Shown in pieces: positions 47,198 to 56,053 of a stretch of 64,000 nucleotides of DNA. This stretch comes from Noviherbaspirillum malthae (lineage in GTDB: Bacteria > Pseudomonadota > Gammaproteobacteria > Burkholderiales > Burkholderiaceae_D). Location: NCBI RefSeq assembly GCF_015352985.1, contig NZ_JACYXF010000012.1, positions 1 to 64,000 on the forward strand, in the 5' to 3' direction. The stretch's first letter is position 1. Each line of letters opens with the position of its first letter. Under the pieces are notes generated by a model. That model made no database searches and was not told the origin of the DNA. It saw nothing but the letters and a program-made list of their open reading frames with translations. The translations under genes and the position numbers were made by a program.

Positions 47198-47226
47198 TTT
47201 AGCCTTGGCATAAAAGATTTTCATAC

Positions 47227-48138
47227 ATGATCCGATATCTGCGCACCTTCATCGTCGCCGCCCAGACCTCTTCCTTTTCCGCCGCCGGCATGAAGCTCGG
47301 GCTCACCCAGTCGGCGGTGAGCATCCAGATCCGCAAGCTGGAAGAGGAATTCGGCGCCGTGCTGTTCGAACGTACCGGCAAGTCGGTCTCGCTCAGCGAT
47401 GCCGGCCAGGCCTTGTTGCCGGACGCCATCCACATGATCGAACTGTACGACCGCATGAAGGGCGCCAGCCAGGGTTCGTCGGACAGCCGTCCCATCGACC
47501 TAGGCGCGATATCCACGGTGCAGACCGCCCTTCTGCCCAAGGCCCTGCATCGCTTCCGCTCGCACTTTCCCAATGTCCATATCAACATCATTCCCGGCAT
47601 GTCGACCCAGCTCCTCACGCAGATCGATGCCAAGGAGCTAGACATTGCCGTGATCATCAAGCCGCGCCTGGGCATTCCTCCCGACCTGAAATGGATACTG
47701 CTGGTGGAGGAGCACTATGTCGTGGTGCTGCCCGCCGGCTGGCCGCAGGACATGGCCCAGCTCTCGGCCACCCTGCCCTTCATCCGCTACAACCGCAATT
47801 CCTACGGCGGCCATATCGTCGACCGCTACCTGAAGCAGCATCATCTCTGGGTGCAGGACGGCATGGAGCTCGACGAGCCGTCCGTCATCCTCGAAATGGT
47901 CAGTGAAGGCCTCGGCTGGTCGATCATCCCCGGCGGCCTCGTGCCCCTGCATACCACCAGGGGCATTGCGGTATTGCCCCTGCCGGGACGTCCTCTGAGC
48001 CGGGAAATCGGCGTGCTGGTCCGGGTATCGACGCTGAAGCGGCAGACGACCGTCCTGCTGATCGACAGCCTGCGTGAAGAAGCAAGGCGCAGGCAGGGAA
48101 TCGACCCGACGGCGCAGGCGGCCGCCAAGGCTCCGTGA
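47227..48138 (+). CDS. LysR-family transcriptional regulator
   Basis: 303 residues. Helix-turn-helix S-F-S-A-A-G-M-K-L-G-L-T-Q-S-A-V-S-I-Q-I-R-K-L-E near residues 17-40; effector domain from about residue 90. ATG at 47227 is the first codon of the conserved fold (MIRYLRTFIVAA). Divergent from the nine-gene operon headed by the VOC gene, with a clear LysR box between. Its C-terminus runs into a tandem-repeat region. Confidence 0.93.
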   Translation: MIRYLRTFIVAAQTSSFSAAGMKLGLTQSAVSIQIRKLEEEFGAVLFERTGKSVSLSDAGQALLPDAIHMIELYDRMKGASQGSSDSRPIDLGAISTVQTALLPKALHRFRSHFPNVHINIIPGMSTQLLTQIDAKELDIAVIIKPRLGIPPDLKWILLVEEHYVVVLPAGWPQDMAQLSATLPFIRYNRNSYGGHIVDRYLKQHHLWVQDGMELDEPSVILEMVSEGLGWSIIPGGLVPLHTTRGIAVLPLPGRPLSREIGVLVRVSTLKRQTTVLLIDSLREEARRRQGIDPTAQAAAKAP

Positions 48139-48155
48139 TGCCGCCTCGATGCCGC

Positions 48156-48210
48156 GTCGGTGTCGCGTCGGTGTCGCGTCGGTGTCGCGTCGGTGTCGCG
48201 TCGGTGCCGC
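48156..48210. repeat. 11-bp tandem repeat GTCGGTGTCGC, five copies
   Basis: Five head-to-tail copies, the last with one change; two more degenerate copies (near 48134 and 48145) precede them and reach into the LysR stop region. They fill the 77-base gap between the convergent LysR and Bug genes. An 11-base unit shifts the frame, so it is not coding. It may slow transcription or have arisen by slippage. Confidence 0.85.
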
Positions 48211-48215
48211 CCCGA

Positions 48216-49217
48216 TCAATCGTTGGTGATCTTGGCCTCCTCGATCACCTTGGCCCACATGGAAATTTCCTGCCTGATCCGCTCGCTGGTCTGGTCAGGC
48301 GAAGTCGACATCGCGTAGGCGCCCTGCTGGAGCAATTGCTCCTTGACTTCGGGCATCTGAAGAATCTTGACCAGTTCCGCATTCAGCCGGTCGACGATGG
48401 GTTTCGGCGTATTCGCCGGCGCCAGCACGCCGAACATCGAACTGACCGAAAAGCCGGTGAGGCCTTCCTCGCTGGCGGTGGGCACGTCCGGCAGCATGGA
48501 AATGCGCTGCGGCGTGGTGACCGCGAGGGCGCGCAGCTTGCCGGCCTTGATGAAGCCCTGCGCCGCAGGCACCGTCTCGACCATCGTCAATACCTGGCCG
48601 CCGACCAGATCGTTCATCGCGGGGCCGCTACCCTTGTAGGGCACATGCATCATGTCCACGCCTGCGGTGCGCTTGAACAGTTCGGCCGCCATGCGCTGCG
48701 GCGCGCCGGCGCCCGATGAGGCGTAAGTCAGGTAGCCGGGCTTGGACTTGGCATAGGCGATCAGTTCCTTCAGGTTCTTGGCGGGCACCGACGGGTGCAC
48801 GACGAACACCAGGGGCACCGAGCCCACCATGGTGATGGGCGCAAAATCCTTTTCCAGGTTGTAGCCCAGCGACTTGCGCTCCAGCGTCTGCATGATGGAA
48901 TGCGAGGTCAGCGCGCCCATCAGGAGCGTGTAGCCGTCGGGCTCCGCCTTGGCCACCGCGGCCGCGCCGATATTGCCGCCCGCGCCGCCGCGATTGTCGA
49001 CCACCACCTGCTGGCCGAGCGCGCCTCCGAGCTTCTGTGCGACCACGCGGCCGATGATGTCGGTGGCGCCGCCGGGCGGATAAGGCACCACCAGCTTGAT
49101 CGGCTTGTCGGGATAGGCAGCCTGCGCCGGGCCGGCGGCTGCAAGGGTGAGGCCTGCGGCCGCGCCCAGCAGGCCGAGCATGCGGACGATGGTCTTGCAC
49201 GTGGTTGGAAATTTCAT
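48216..49217 (-). CDS. Bug/TctC-family periplasmic solute-binding receptor
   Basis: 333 residues. Signal peptide ends A-Q-A-A-Y-P-D-K-P. Family blocks: IKLVVPYPPGGATDIIG, VDNRGGAGGNIGAAA, D-G-Y-T-L-L-M-G, H-V-P-Y-K-G-S-G-P-A. ATG at 49217 follows GGAGGAGAC. It lies 166 bases downstream of the second IlvD-type dehydratase in the same direction; this gap contains TCCATGAAGC twice in tandem (49311-49330). The receptor probably collects the acid that the dehydratase uses. Confidence 0.92.
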   Translation of the reverse strand: MKFPTTCKTIVRMLGLLGAAAGLTLAAAGPAQAAYPDKPIKLVVPYPPGGATDIIGRVVAQKLGGALGQQVVVDNRGGAGGNIGAAAVAKAEPDGYTLLMGALTSHSIMQTLERKSLGYNLEKDFAPITMVGSVPLVFVVHPSVPAKNLKELIAYAKSKPGYLTYASSGAGAPQRMAAELFKRTAGVDMMHVPYKGSGPAMNDLVGGQVLTMVETVPAAQGFIKAGKLRALAVTTPQRISMLPDVPTASEEGLTGFSVSSMFGVLAPANTPKPIVDRLNAELVKILQMPEVKEQLLQQGAYAMSTSPDQTSERIRQEISMWAKVIEEAKITND

Positions 49218-49383
49218 GGGTGTCTCCTCCTTTATAGGTGGTAATGCGGATCCGTTCCGTCAGCCGGAATCCATGCCATGCAGGCGCGCAGGTTCGTTGT
49301 CCGTCTTCTCTCCATGAAGCTCCATGAAGCGCCCTGCTCTTTCCCTGCATGCGACGAGCATCTATCTCGTCTCGCCGCGGTCT

Positions 49384-51132
49384 TCAGCCGCGGTCGCGCG
49401 GAATGCGCTCCGTCGTTTCGCCGGCGCGCAGGAAGTCGAAGTCCACGCCCTTGTCCGCCTGCGTCACGCATTTCAGGAACAGCTGGCGATAGCCGCGCTC
49501 CGCAGTCGGGGGCGTGACCGGATTGTCCTTGCGCCGGGTTTCCATTTCAGCCTCGGATACCAGCATGCTGATCTCGCGGTTCTTCACGCTCAGGCGGATG
49601 CGGTCTCCGCTCTTCACATAGGCAAGCGGACCGCCGACGGCCGACTCCGGCGTGACATGCAGCACGATGGTGCCTGCCGCCGTGCCGCTCATGCGGCCGT
49701 CGGAAATGCGCACCATGTCTTTCACGCCGGCACGCGCCAGCTTCTTCGGAATCGGCATGTACCCGGCTTCCGGCATGCTGGCGCCGGTCGGGCCGATATG
49801 CTTGAGCACCAGCACGTCATCGGCTTTCACATCGAGGTCTTCATCGTCGATGCGCGTCACCAGGTCTTCGAGGTTTTCGAATACCACGGCGCGGCCTTCA
49901 TGCTCCATCAGTTCCGGGTTGGCAGCCGACTGCTTGATGATGGCGCCGCCGGGGGCGAGATTGCCGCGCAGTACGGCAATGCCGCCCTGGGGATAGATCG
50001 GCTGGGAGAACGGGCGCACCACGTTCTGCGGAAAGCCGGGGCCGGCGCTTTCCAGTTCCTCGCCGAGTGTGCGGCCGGTGACCGTCAGCGTATCGAGATG
50101 CAGCAGCGGCTTGAGTTCGCGCAGCAGCGCATGCACGCCGCCGGCTTTATGCAGGTCTTCCATGTAGTACTGGCCGGACGGCTTCAAGTCGATCAGCACC
50201 GGCGTTTCGCGCCCCATCGCGTCGAGCCGCTCGAGGTCGATGTCAAAGCCGAGGCGGCCGGCCATCGCGGTCAGGTGAATGATGCCGTTGGTGGAGCCGC
50301 CGATGGCCAGCAGCACGCGCAGGGCATTCTCGAAGGCCTTGCCGGTCATGATCTTGTCGGGCGTCAGGCCTTGCTTTGCCATAGCCACGGCGGTCGCGCC
50401 GGTACGCTCGGCGACGCGGATGCGGTCGGCGGTGACCGCCGGCGGCGAAGCGCCTCCCGGCACCATCATGCCCAGCGCTTCGGTCACGCAGGCCATGGTG
50501 CTCGCGGTGCCCATGACGGAGCAGGTGCCGACGCTGGCAACGAGCTGGTTGTTAACGTCGGCGATCTCCTCGCCGTCGATTTCCTCGGCGCGGTACTTGC
50601 CCCAGTAGCGGCGGCAGTCGGTGCAGGCGCCCACGCGTTCGGCGCGGTGCGATCCGGTCAGCATGGAGCCCGTCACCAGCTGGATTGCAGGGATGCCGGC
50701 CGAAGCTGCACCCATCAGCTGAGCGGGCACGGTCTTGTCGCAGCCGCCGATGAGCACCACCGCATCCATCGGCTGGGCGCGGATCATTTCCTCGGTGTCG
50801 ATGGACATCAGGTTGCGCAGATACATGGAGGTCGGCGAGGCGAAGCTCTCATGGATGGATATCGTGGGGAAGTCCATCGGCAGGCCGCCGGCCAGCATGA
50901 CGCCGCGCTTGACCGCTTCGATCAGCTGCGGCATGTTGCCGTGGCAGGGGTTGTAGGCGCTGCCGGTATTGGCAATGCCGATCACCGGCCGGTCCAAGGC
51001 ATTGTCGGTATAGCCGGCGCCCTTGATGAATGCCTTGCGCAGGAACAGCGAAAAGCCGCTGTCCCCATAGCTGGTCAAGCCCTTGCGCAATCCCTCTGCC
51101 GGTTTGTCGTCCTTCTTGTTCGAATCATCCAT
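49384..51132 (-). CDS. IlvD/Edd-family dehydratase (sugar-acid type)
   Basis: 582 residues from ATG at 51132 after GAGGACTGG; the frame is open to 51171. Cluster cysteines: G-G-C-D-K-T-V-P-A, C-T-D-C-R-R-Y-W and G-T-C-S-V-M-G-T-A-S-T-M. The C-T-D-C-R-x-x-W-x-x-Y-R insert and R-I-S-D-G-R-M-S-G-T-A block are typical of pentonate/hexonate dehydratases (arabonate, xylonate, gluconate) more than of biosynthetic IlvD. The product would be a 2-keto-3-deoxy sugar acid. It is divergent from a LysR gene, with phased repeats between, and followed by a Bug receptor gene. Only distantly like the dehydratase at 4440-6113. Confidence 0.9.
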   Translation of the reverse strand: MDDSNKKDDKPAEGLRKGLTSYGDSGFSLFLRKAFIKGAGYTDNALDRPVIGIANTGSAYNPCHGNMPQLIEAVKRGVMLAGGLPMDFPTISIHESFASPTSMYLRNLMSIDTEEMIRAQPMDAVVLIGGCDKTVPAQLMGAASAGIPAIQLVTGSMLTGSHRAERVGACTDCRRYWGKYRAEEIDGEEIADVNNQLVASVGTCSVMGTASTMACVTEALGMMVPGGASPPAVTADRIRVAERTGATAVAMAKQGLTPDKIMTGKAFENALRVLLAIGGSTNGIIHLTAMAGRLGFDIDLERLDAMGRETPVLIDLKPSGQYYMEDLHKAGGVHALLRELKPLLHLDTLTVTGRTLGEELESAGPGFPQNVVRPFSQPIYPQGGIAVLRGNLAPGGAIIKQSAANPELMEHEGRAVVFENLEDLVTRIDDEDLDVKADDVLVLKHIGPTGASMPEAGYMPIPKKLARAGVKDMVRISDGRMSGTAAGTIVLHVTPESAVGGPLAYVKSGDRIRLSVKNREISMLVSEAEMETRRKDNPVTPPTAERGYRQLFLKCVTQADKGVDFDFLRAGETTERIPRDRG

Positions 51133-51222
51133 CCAGTCCTCGATAAGCGTGTGAATCATCAAATTGCGCATGCCGGCGATCGAGCTGCTTCAATGACGAA
51201 CCAGCCCGACGCCGGAAAATGC

Positions 51223-51260
51223 CTTTGAAATACCTTTGAGATGTCTTTGAACCACTTTTG
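51223..51260. promoter_or_regulatory. Helically phased direct repeats CTTTGA in a divergent promoter
   Basis: CTTTGA occurs at 51223, 51234 and 51245, each 11 bases apart, with CTTTTG at 51255. One turn of the helix separates the copies, so a protein could bind all on one face. They lie between the IlvD-type dehydratase and the LysR gene. LysR sites are usually dyads, so another regulator is possible. Confidence 0.5.
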
Positions 51261-51365
51261 GTTGAGGCAGTATCAATCTTCCAACACGAAAATCAAAGTA
51301 GCTTCTTTCATCTTCAAACCATAAAATAATTATCTTTTTAACCCTCCTCGGGCGATGGATCAACC

Positions 51366-52271
51366 ATGGACATGCGTTACATACAGAGCTTCGTGGAAGT
51401 GCTGCAGTGCGGATCGATCGCCGAGGCGGCGCGGCGCCTCGATCTGACGCCGGCTGCCGTGGCGGCCCGCATCCGGGCGCTGGAAGAAGACCTGGGCGCG
51501 TCGCTGATCCAGCGCTCGGGCCGCTACGTGCGGCCGACTGCGGAAGGCGTCAAGATCATGGACAGTGCGCAATCGGTGCTGCGGGCGGTCCGCGACATGC
51601 GGGCAGTGGCGCAGGACGGCGACACCCTGGCCGGGGAACTGCGCCTGGGCACCTTCCATTCGGCAATGACAAGCGTGCTGCCAGCGGTACTGGAGCGGCT
51701 GTATGCGCGTCATCCGGATGTGAAGATCTTCGTCGAACCCGGCAAGTCGGTTGATCTGTGCCGCAAGGTCGGCGCTGGCGAACTCGACATTGCGATCGTC
51801 GTCGAGCCGCAGTCTGCGCTTCCCAAGACCTGCGAATGGCAGGTGCTGACGGAAGAACCGCTCGTGGTGGTCGCGCCGCGGCATTTCGCGGGACGGGATG
51901 CGCATGCCTTGCTGAAGGAGGAGCCGTTCATCCGCTATGACCGTTCGGTACTGGGCGGGCAATTGGCCGACCGGTATTTGCGCGACCACGGCATCCGGCC
52001 TCGCCAGCGGCTCGAGATCGACGGATTGCTGGCCATCGCGGCGCTGGTCGACAAGGGTTTGGGGGTGGCACTGCTGCCTGACTGGCCATCGATCTGGTCG
52101 AGCGGCCTGTCGCTGGCCCGCATTCCCTTGCCGAACCGCGCGCCGGTCCGGCGCATCGGCCTCGTCATGGCAAGGCACACAGCGCATTTGTCGCTCGCCC
52201 ATGCATTCTCGCGCGAGGCGGATGAACTGTTCCGCCCGGCCGGCACCCGGCAACAACATAACCCGTCATGA
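51366..52271 (+). CDS. LysR-family transcriptional regulator
   Basis: 301 residues. Helix-turn-helix S-I-A-E-A-A-R-R-L-D-L-T-P-A-A-V-A-A-R-I-R-A-L-E near residues 17-40; here P-A-A-V-A replaces the more usual S-A-V-S. Effector domain from residue 90 (G-E-L-R-L-G-T-F-H). Divergent from the dehydratase/Bug genes, which it likely controls. Its end converges with the pentapeptide-repeat gene. Confidence 0.92.
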   Translation: MDMRYIQSFVEVLQCGSIAEAARRLDLTPAAVAARIRALEEDLGASLIQRSGRYVRPTAEGVKIMDSAQSVLRAVRDMRAVAQDGDTLAGELRLGTFHSAMTSVLPAVLERLYARHPDVKIFVEPGKSVDLCRKVGAGELDIAIVVEPQSALPKTCEWQVLTEEPLVVVAPRHFAGRDAHALLKEEPFIRYDRSVLGGQLADRYLRDHGIRPRQRLEIDGLLAIAALVDKGLGVALLPDWPSIWSSGLSLARIPLPNRAPVRRIGLVMARHTAHLSLAHAFSREADELFRPAGTRQQHNPS

Positions 52272-52315
52272 AGCGGCAGGTGCTGAAACAAGGGCAACTT
52301 TCGATGTGCGCCCGC

Positions 52316-53137
52316 TTACTTCAACCCGGCTTCAAGGCCGCGGGCACCTTGGGTATTCGCCTTGTCGAGTCCGATGACGCTGCGAAATGTGGCGCCGGTG
52401 AAATTGGCGTTCGTTAAATCAGCGCCCGTGAAGTCGGTATCGATGAATTTCGAACCGCTCAGGTCGGCATCCACCAGCCTTGCATGACGCAGATCGGTGC
52501 CGCTGAACTCGGCGCCCTGCAGCCGGCTGCCCGTGAGGTCGGCGCCGGACAGGTTTGCAAAGCTGAAATCCGCGCGCGATAAATTCGCGCCGGACAGATT
52601 GGCATTCTTCAGGTTGGCCGAGGCCATGTTCGCGCGCATCAGCCCCATCGACTGGTTCTTCATGTCCGCTGCACCATCCATGTTGGTAAGCACTGCCTTT
52701 TCCAGATTCGCCCTGCGCAGGTCACCGACGAAACGCGCTCCGGAAAGATTGGCGCCGGACAGGTTGGCACCCTGGAGCTGCATGGAAAACATCATTGCGC
52801 CTTGCAGATTGGCGCCGGACAGATTCGCGCCTTCGGCGAAACTGACGGTCAGGTTGCAGCCGGAAAGATTGGCGCCCGCAAGCTTGCTGCCGTTCAGGAC
52901 GGCGGCGGCGAGATTGGCCCGCTTGAAGTCGACTCCCGACAAATCGAGCCCGGACAGGTTCTTTGCATAAAAACTGACCGGGGTCGAGGAGCTTGCCTTG
53001 TCCAGCATCTCGATGATCCTGTCCCGTTCGAGCTTTTCATACCCGGACCAATCAGCCGTTGCGGCGGGGCGCATTATCAATATCGGCAGCGCCAGCAGTA
53101 ATGCAAACGGGCCGATCCTCATACGGTTCCATGTCAT
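52316..53137 (-). CDS. Exported pentapeptide-repeat protein
   Basis: 273 residues from ATG 53137 (ATG 53122 is an alternative). N-terminal hydrophobic signal (F-A-L-L-L-A-L-P-I-L-I-M...A-T-A-D). Residues about 60-265 are made of A(D/N)LSG-type pentapeptides, e.g. S-G-L-D-L-S-G-V-D-F, G-A-N-L-S-G-A-N-L, A-N-F-T-G-A-T-F, roughly 35 units, which form a right-handed quadrilateral beta-helix. One cysteine (S-G-C-N-L) lies in a coil. A periplasmic structural or inhibitory role is possible; no specific function can be given. It stands alone between a LysR gene and the ABC transporter. Confidence 0.85.
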   Translation of the reverse strand: MTWNRMRIGPFALLLALPILIMRPAATADWSGYEKLERDRIIEMLDKASSSTPVSFYAKNLSGLDLSGVDFKRANLAAAVLNGSKLAGANLSGCNLTVSFAEGANLSGANLQGAMMFSMQLQGANLSGANLSGARFVGDLRRANLEKAVLTNMDGAADMKNQSMGLMRANMASANLKNANLSGANLSRADFSFANLSGADLTGSRLQGAEFSGTDLRHARLVDADLSGSKFIDTDFTGADLTNANFTGATFRSVIGLDKANTQGARGLEAGLK

Positions 53138-53466
53138 GTGAGCGCACCCTGCCCTGCGCCGTCGCGCGGCTGGCGCCCGGCGCTTTCCCCCCTGCTCGGC
53201 GCCGCAGCAATGGAAATGACTCTGACATTCATGAAGGTTGTTGTTCCGGTTCCGGGACAGCTGTTCCGGTACGAGTGTCAATGCGTTCGAATCGCCCGCG
53301 TCCGGGATGGCAAGACGCAGCGAGGCAATACGGGCCAACCTGAGCAATACCGCGCATGGCACACGCGGATACAGCAGGGTTCATGCCAATGGTGTTCTCC
53401 TGATCCACGGAATGGATATTGCTTCAAGCCTCTGACGATTCCTCGGCAAACGGAACAGCGATCGAC
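53138..53466. promoter_or_regulatory. Divergent gap before the ABC transporter genes, with spaced direct repeats
   Basis: 329 bases without a supportable gene. TGTTCCGGT occurs at 53242-53250 and again at 53262-53270, exactly 20 bases (two helical turns) apart, a plausible regulator site for the genes starting at 53467. No clear -35/-10 pair was picked. Confidence 0.35.
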
Positions 53467-54489
53467 ATGTTCAGCAAGAATGCTCGTCAGCCTTATCGGC
53501 TGCGCCTGGTGTGGATGGCTGTGGCCGTCGCCGCCACGCTGGCCTGTTCCGCTCATGCCAGCGACAAGGCGCCTGCCAAGGTGCGTGTCGGCGTGCTCGA
53601 ATTCGGTTCGGTCAACTGGGAAGTTGATGTCATGCAAGCGCATGGACTCGCCCGCAAGCAGGGTATCGAACTGGTCGAGGTGAAGCTGGCTTCCGGCGAT
53701 GCTTCCACCGTCGCGCTGCAAGGCGGTGCCGTGGATGTGATCGTGTCCGACTGGATCTGGGTGTCGCGCCAGCGCGCGCGGTCGAATCTCTATGCATTCG
53801 TTCCGTTCTCCAATGCGGTCGGATCGCTGATGGTGAAGAATGACAGCCCCTATCGCAAGCTGGCCGACCTGAAGGACCGCAAGCTCGGCGTTGCGGGCGG
53901 CCCCAACGACAAGACCTGGCTCTTGCTGCGTGCCTATGCTCAAAGACATCTGGACGCCGATCTGACGCGCTTCCTGAAACCGAGCTTTGCCGCTCCTCCC
54001 CTGCTCAACGAACTGGCTATGCGCGGCCAGGTCGACGGCGCGCTCAACTACTGGCATTACGCCGCACGGCTTGAAGCCAACGGCATGCATGCCCTGGTCA
54101 CGATGCCGGAAATCCTTCGCGGACTCGGCATCGACAAACCGATTCCCCTGCTCGGCTGGGTTTTTCGCGATGACTGGGCGGCCGGAAACCAGGACGCCGT
54201 GAAAGGCTTTCTGAAGGCTTCCTACGAAGCAAAGGCGCTCCTTGCACATTCGGACGCCGAATGGGAAAGGCTGAGGCCAAGGATGCGCGCCGAATCGGAG
54301 GTGATCTTCAAGGCCCTGATCAAGGGTTTTCGGGAAGGCATACCTACCTGTTCGGGGCAGGCAACCATGGCTGCCGTCGAGAAGACCTACGGAATTCTGG
54401 CCGAGGTCGGCGGCAGACAGCTCGTCGGCGACACCACCACTCTTGCACCGGGGACATTTTGGCCGAGCTTTCAACTACCGGCGTGCTAA
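53467..54489 (+). CDS. NitT/TauT-like ABC transporter substrate-binding protein
   Basis: 340 residues from ATG at 53467; the frame is open from 53419. Signal peptide ends A-H-A-S-D-K-A-P. The type II binding fold shows V-R-V-G-V-L-E-F-G-S-V-N-W, G-D-A-S-T-V-A-L-Q-G-G-A-V-D-V-I-V-S-D and L-G-V-A-G-G-P-N-D-K-T-W. This is the layout of SsuA/TauA/ThiY-like receptors, but the substrate contacts do not point to a known ligand. The stop overlaps the likely GTG start of the permease gene. The position upstream of pqq genes suggests a link with PQQ-dependent oxidation, which is inference. Confidence 0.85.
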   Translation: MFSKNARQPYRLRLVWMAVAVAATLACSAHASDKAPAKVRVGVLEFGSVNWEVDVMQAHGLARKQGIELVEVKLASGDASTVALQGGAVDVIVSDWIWVSRQRARSNLYAFVPFSNAVGSLMVKNDSPYRKLADLKDRKLGVAGGPNDKTWLLLRAYAQRHLDADLTRFLKPSFAAPPLLNELAMRGQVDGALNYWHYAARLEANGMHALVTMPEILRGLGIDKPIPLLGWVFRDDWAAGNQDAVKGFLKASYEAKALLAHSDAEWERLRPRMRAESEVIFKALIKGFREGIPTCSGQATMAAVEKTYGILAEVGGRQLVGDTTTLAPGTFWPSFQLPAC

Positions 54490-55256
54490 GGCCCGCGAAG
54501 TCCGGCCGTGCTTCCTGGCCTGATGTCGGGCAGCGGCTTGCGTCGGTGCTTGTTCTGCTGTGCATCTGGGAACTGGCGGCGCTCGGACTGCAAAGCAAAA
54601 GCCTGCCTTCGCCGCTGGACGTGCTGCGTGCCTTATGGGAAGAGCTCTATGCGGGCGAATTGCTGTTTCACCTTGCCAAAACGCTCTTCAGGGTGGCAGT
54701 CAGCTTCCTGCTTGCCATGCTGATCGGCGTCGCGCTCGGGATTGTCATGGGCAGCTTCCGGCGCTGGGACAGCCGGCTGGACATCCTTGTCGTCCTCGGC
54801 ATGAACATTCCGGCGCTGGTCACGATCATTCTCTGCTATGTCTGGCTCGGCCTCACCGAAACCGCCGCCATCATTGCCGTGACGCTCAACAAGATTCCGA
54901 TGGTCGCCGTGACCATCCGTGAAGGCGCGCGCACGATCGACCGGCAGCTGCTGCAGGTGGCCAGCGTCTATCGTCTTTCGCGGCGCGATACGTTTTTCGC
55001 GGTCTATCTGCCGCAGCTCTACCCCTACCTCTTCGCGTCCGCCCGCAACGGCTTGTCGCTGATCTGGAAAATCGTCCTGGTCGTGGAACTGCTCGGGCGC
55101 AGCGACGGCATCGGATTCCGGCTTGCAAGCTTCTTCCACTTTTTCGACATTGCAAATATTCTTGCCTACACGCTCGCGTTCATCCTCGTCATTTTCATCA
55201 TTGAAACCCTGCTGTTTCGTCCGCTCGCCTCCCGTTTGACCCGGTGGAGAACATGA
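54483..55256 (+). CDS. NitT/TauT-like ABC transporter permease
   Basis: About 257 residues. The start is not ATG: GTG at 54483 overlaps the upstream stop, and TTG at 54459 behind GGGGAC is another choice; the frame is open from 54261 inside the previous gene. Five to six membrane segments and the inner-membrane EAA-like loop (V-A-S-V-Y-R-L-S-R-R-D-T-F-F-A-V-Y-L-P-Q) that contacts the ATPase. It overlaps the ATPase gene by 4 bases (ATGA). Confidence 0.87.
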   Translation: MLRPAKSGRASWPDVGQRLASVLVLLCIWELAALGLQSKSLPSPLDVLRALWEELYAGELLFHLAKTLFRVAVSFLLAMLIGVALGIVMGSFRRWDSRLDILVVLGMNIPALVTIILCYVWLGLTETAAIIAVTLNKIPMVAVTIREGARTIDRQLLQVASVYRLSRRDTFFAVYLPQLYPYLFASARNGLSLIWKIVLVVELLGRSDGIGFRLASFFHFFDIANILAYTLAFILVIFIIETLLFRPLASRLTRWRT

Positions 55257-56053
55257 CTTCGCTCGCCGTCCAGGTCCGCAGCAAGATGTTTCCCAACGGT
55301 GTCTGTGCGATCAGGGACCTGGCGTTCAATGCTCAACGCGGCGAGTTCGTGGCCATCGTCGGTCCGTCCGGAGCGGGAAAAACCACGCTGCTCGGCCTGG
55401 TCGCGGGGCTCGATGCCGACATGGACGGCTGCATCCGCATGGAGGCCCGCGGCGCGTCCCAGGATTCGCCAAGGATAGGATTCATGTTCCAGGAACCGCG
55501 CCTGATGCCATGGCTGACCGTGCGCCAGAACATCGACCTGGTATTGAGGCCGTACGCCGGTACGCGCAATGCGCTGCAGGACGATGCACGTGTCAGGGAG
55601 ATGCTTGACATGGTGGGATTGAAGGATTTCGCCATGATGTTTCCGGGCCAGTTATCGGCAGGCATGCGCCGGCGCGTCGCCTTGCTGCGCGCATTCATCA
55701 TCGAACCGGCCCTGCTATTGATGGACGAGCCTTTCGAATCGCTGGATGCGCCGACCGCCGAGCAGCTGCGCAGCATGCTGGCCGACCTGTGGCGGCGTAC
55801 CTCGCCTACGGTGCTGTTCGTCACGCACAATCTGGCTGAAGCGGTGAGCCTTGCCGATCGCATCCTGTTTCTTTCCGCCCGCCCGGCCCGCGTCATCCTG
55901 GACTATGCCGTTCCACTGCCTCGCCCTCGCGCGCCGGCAAGCGCTTCGGTGCTGCAGGTACAGCATCATCTCCTTGCGCGTCATCCGCAGCTGCTGGAGG
56001 GGCTGGTGCAGCCGGCCGTAAAGACCGGCGCTTGCCATGCCGGTGCAGGCTGA
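55253..56053 (+). CDS. NitT/TauT-like ABC transporter ATP-binding protein
   Basis: 266 residues from ATG 55253 behind GGAG. Walker A G-P-S-G-A-G-K-T-T, Q-loop M-F-Q-E-P-R-L-M-P-W, signature L-S-A-G-M-R-R-R-V-A-L (A-G-M where S-G-G-M or G-G-M is usual), Walker B L-L-L-M-D-E-P-F-E-S-L-D and switch H T-H-N-L. The M-P-W Q-loop is typical of SsuB/TauB/NrtD-type ATPases. It completes the three-gene importer starting at 53467. Confidence 0.92.
   Translation: MTSLAVQVRSKMFPNGVCAIRDLAFNAQRGEFVAIVGPSGAGKTTLLGLVAGLDADMDGCIRMEARGASQDSPRIGFMFQEPRLMPWLTVRQNIDLVLRPYAGTRNALQDDARVREMLDMVGLKDFAMMFPGQLSAGMRRRVALLRAFIIEPALLLMDEPFESLDAPTAEQLRSMLADLWRRTSPTVLFVTHNLAEAVSLADRILFLSARPARVILDYAVPLPRPRAPASASVLQVQHHLLARHPQLLEGLVQPAVKTGACHAGAG

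Noticed and set aside
48156..48210. Possible replication-origin iterons
   Set aside because: Eleven-base GC-rich units with no AT-rich segment or rep gene nearby; simple tandem duplication is the plainer reading.
48135..48719. Plus-strand open frame beginning with Arg/Val/Ser repeats
   Set aside because: Its start is the 11-bp tandem repeat and the rest is antisense to the Bug receptor.
49324..51228. 634-codon plus-strand open frame opposite the second dehydratase
   Set aside because: Mirror of the IlvD-type gene with intact cluster cysteines on the minus strand.
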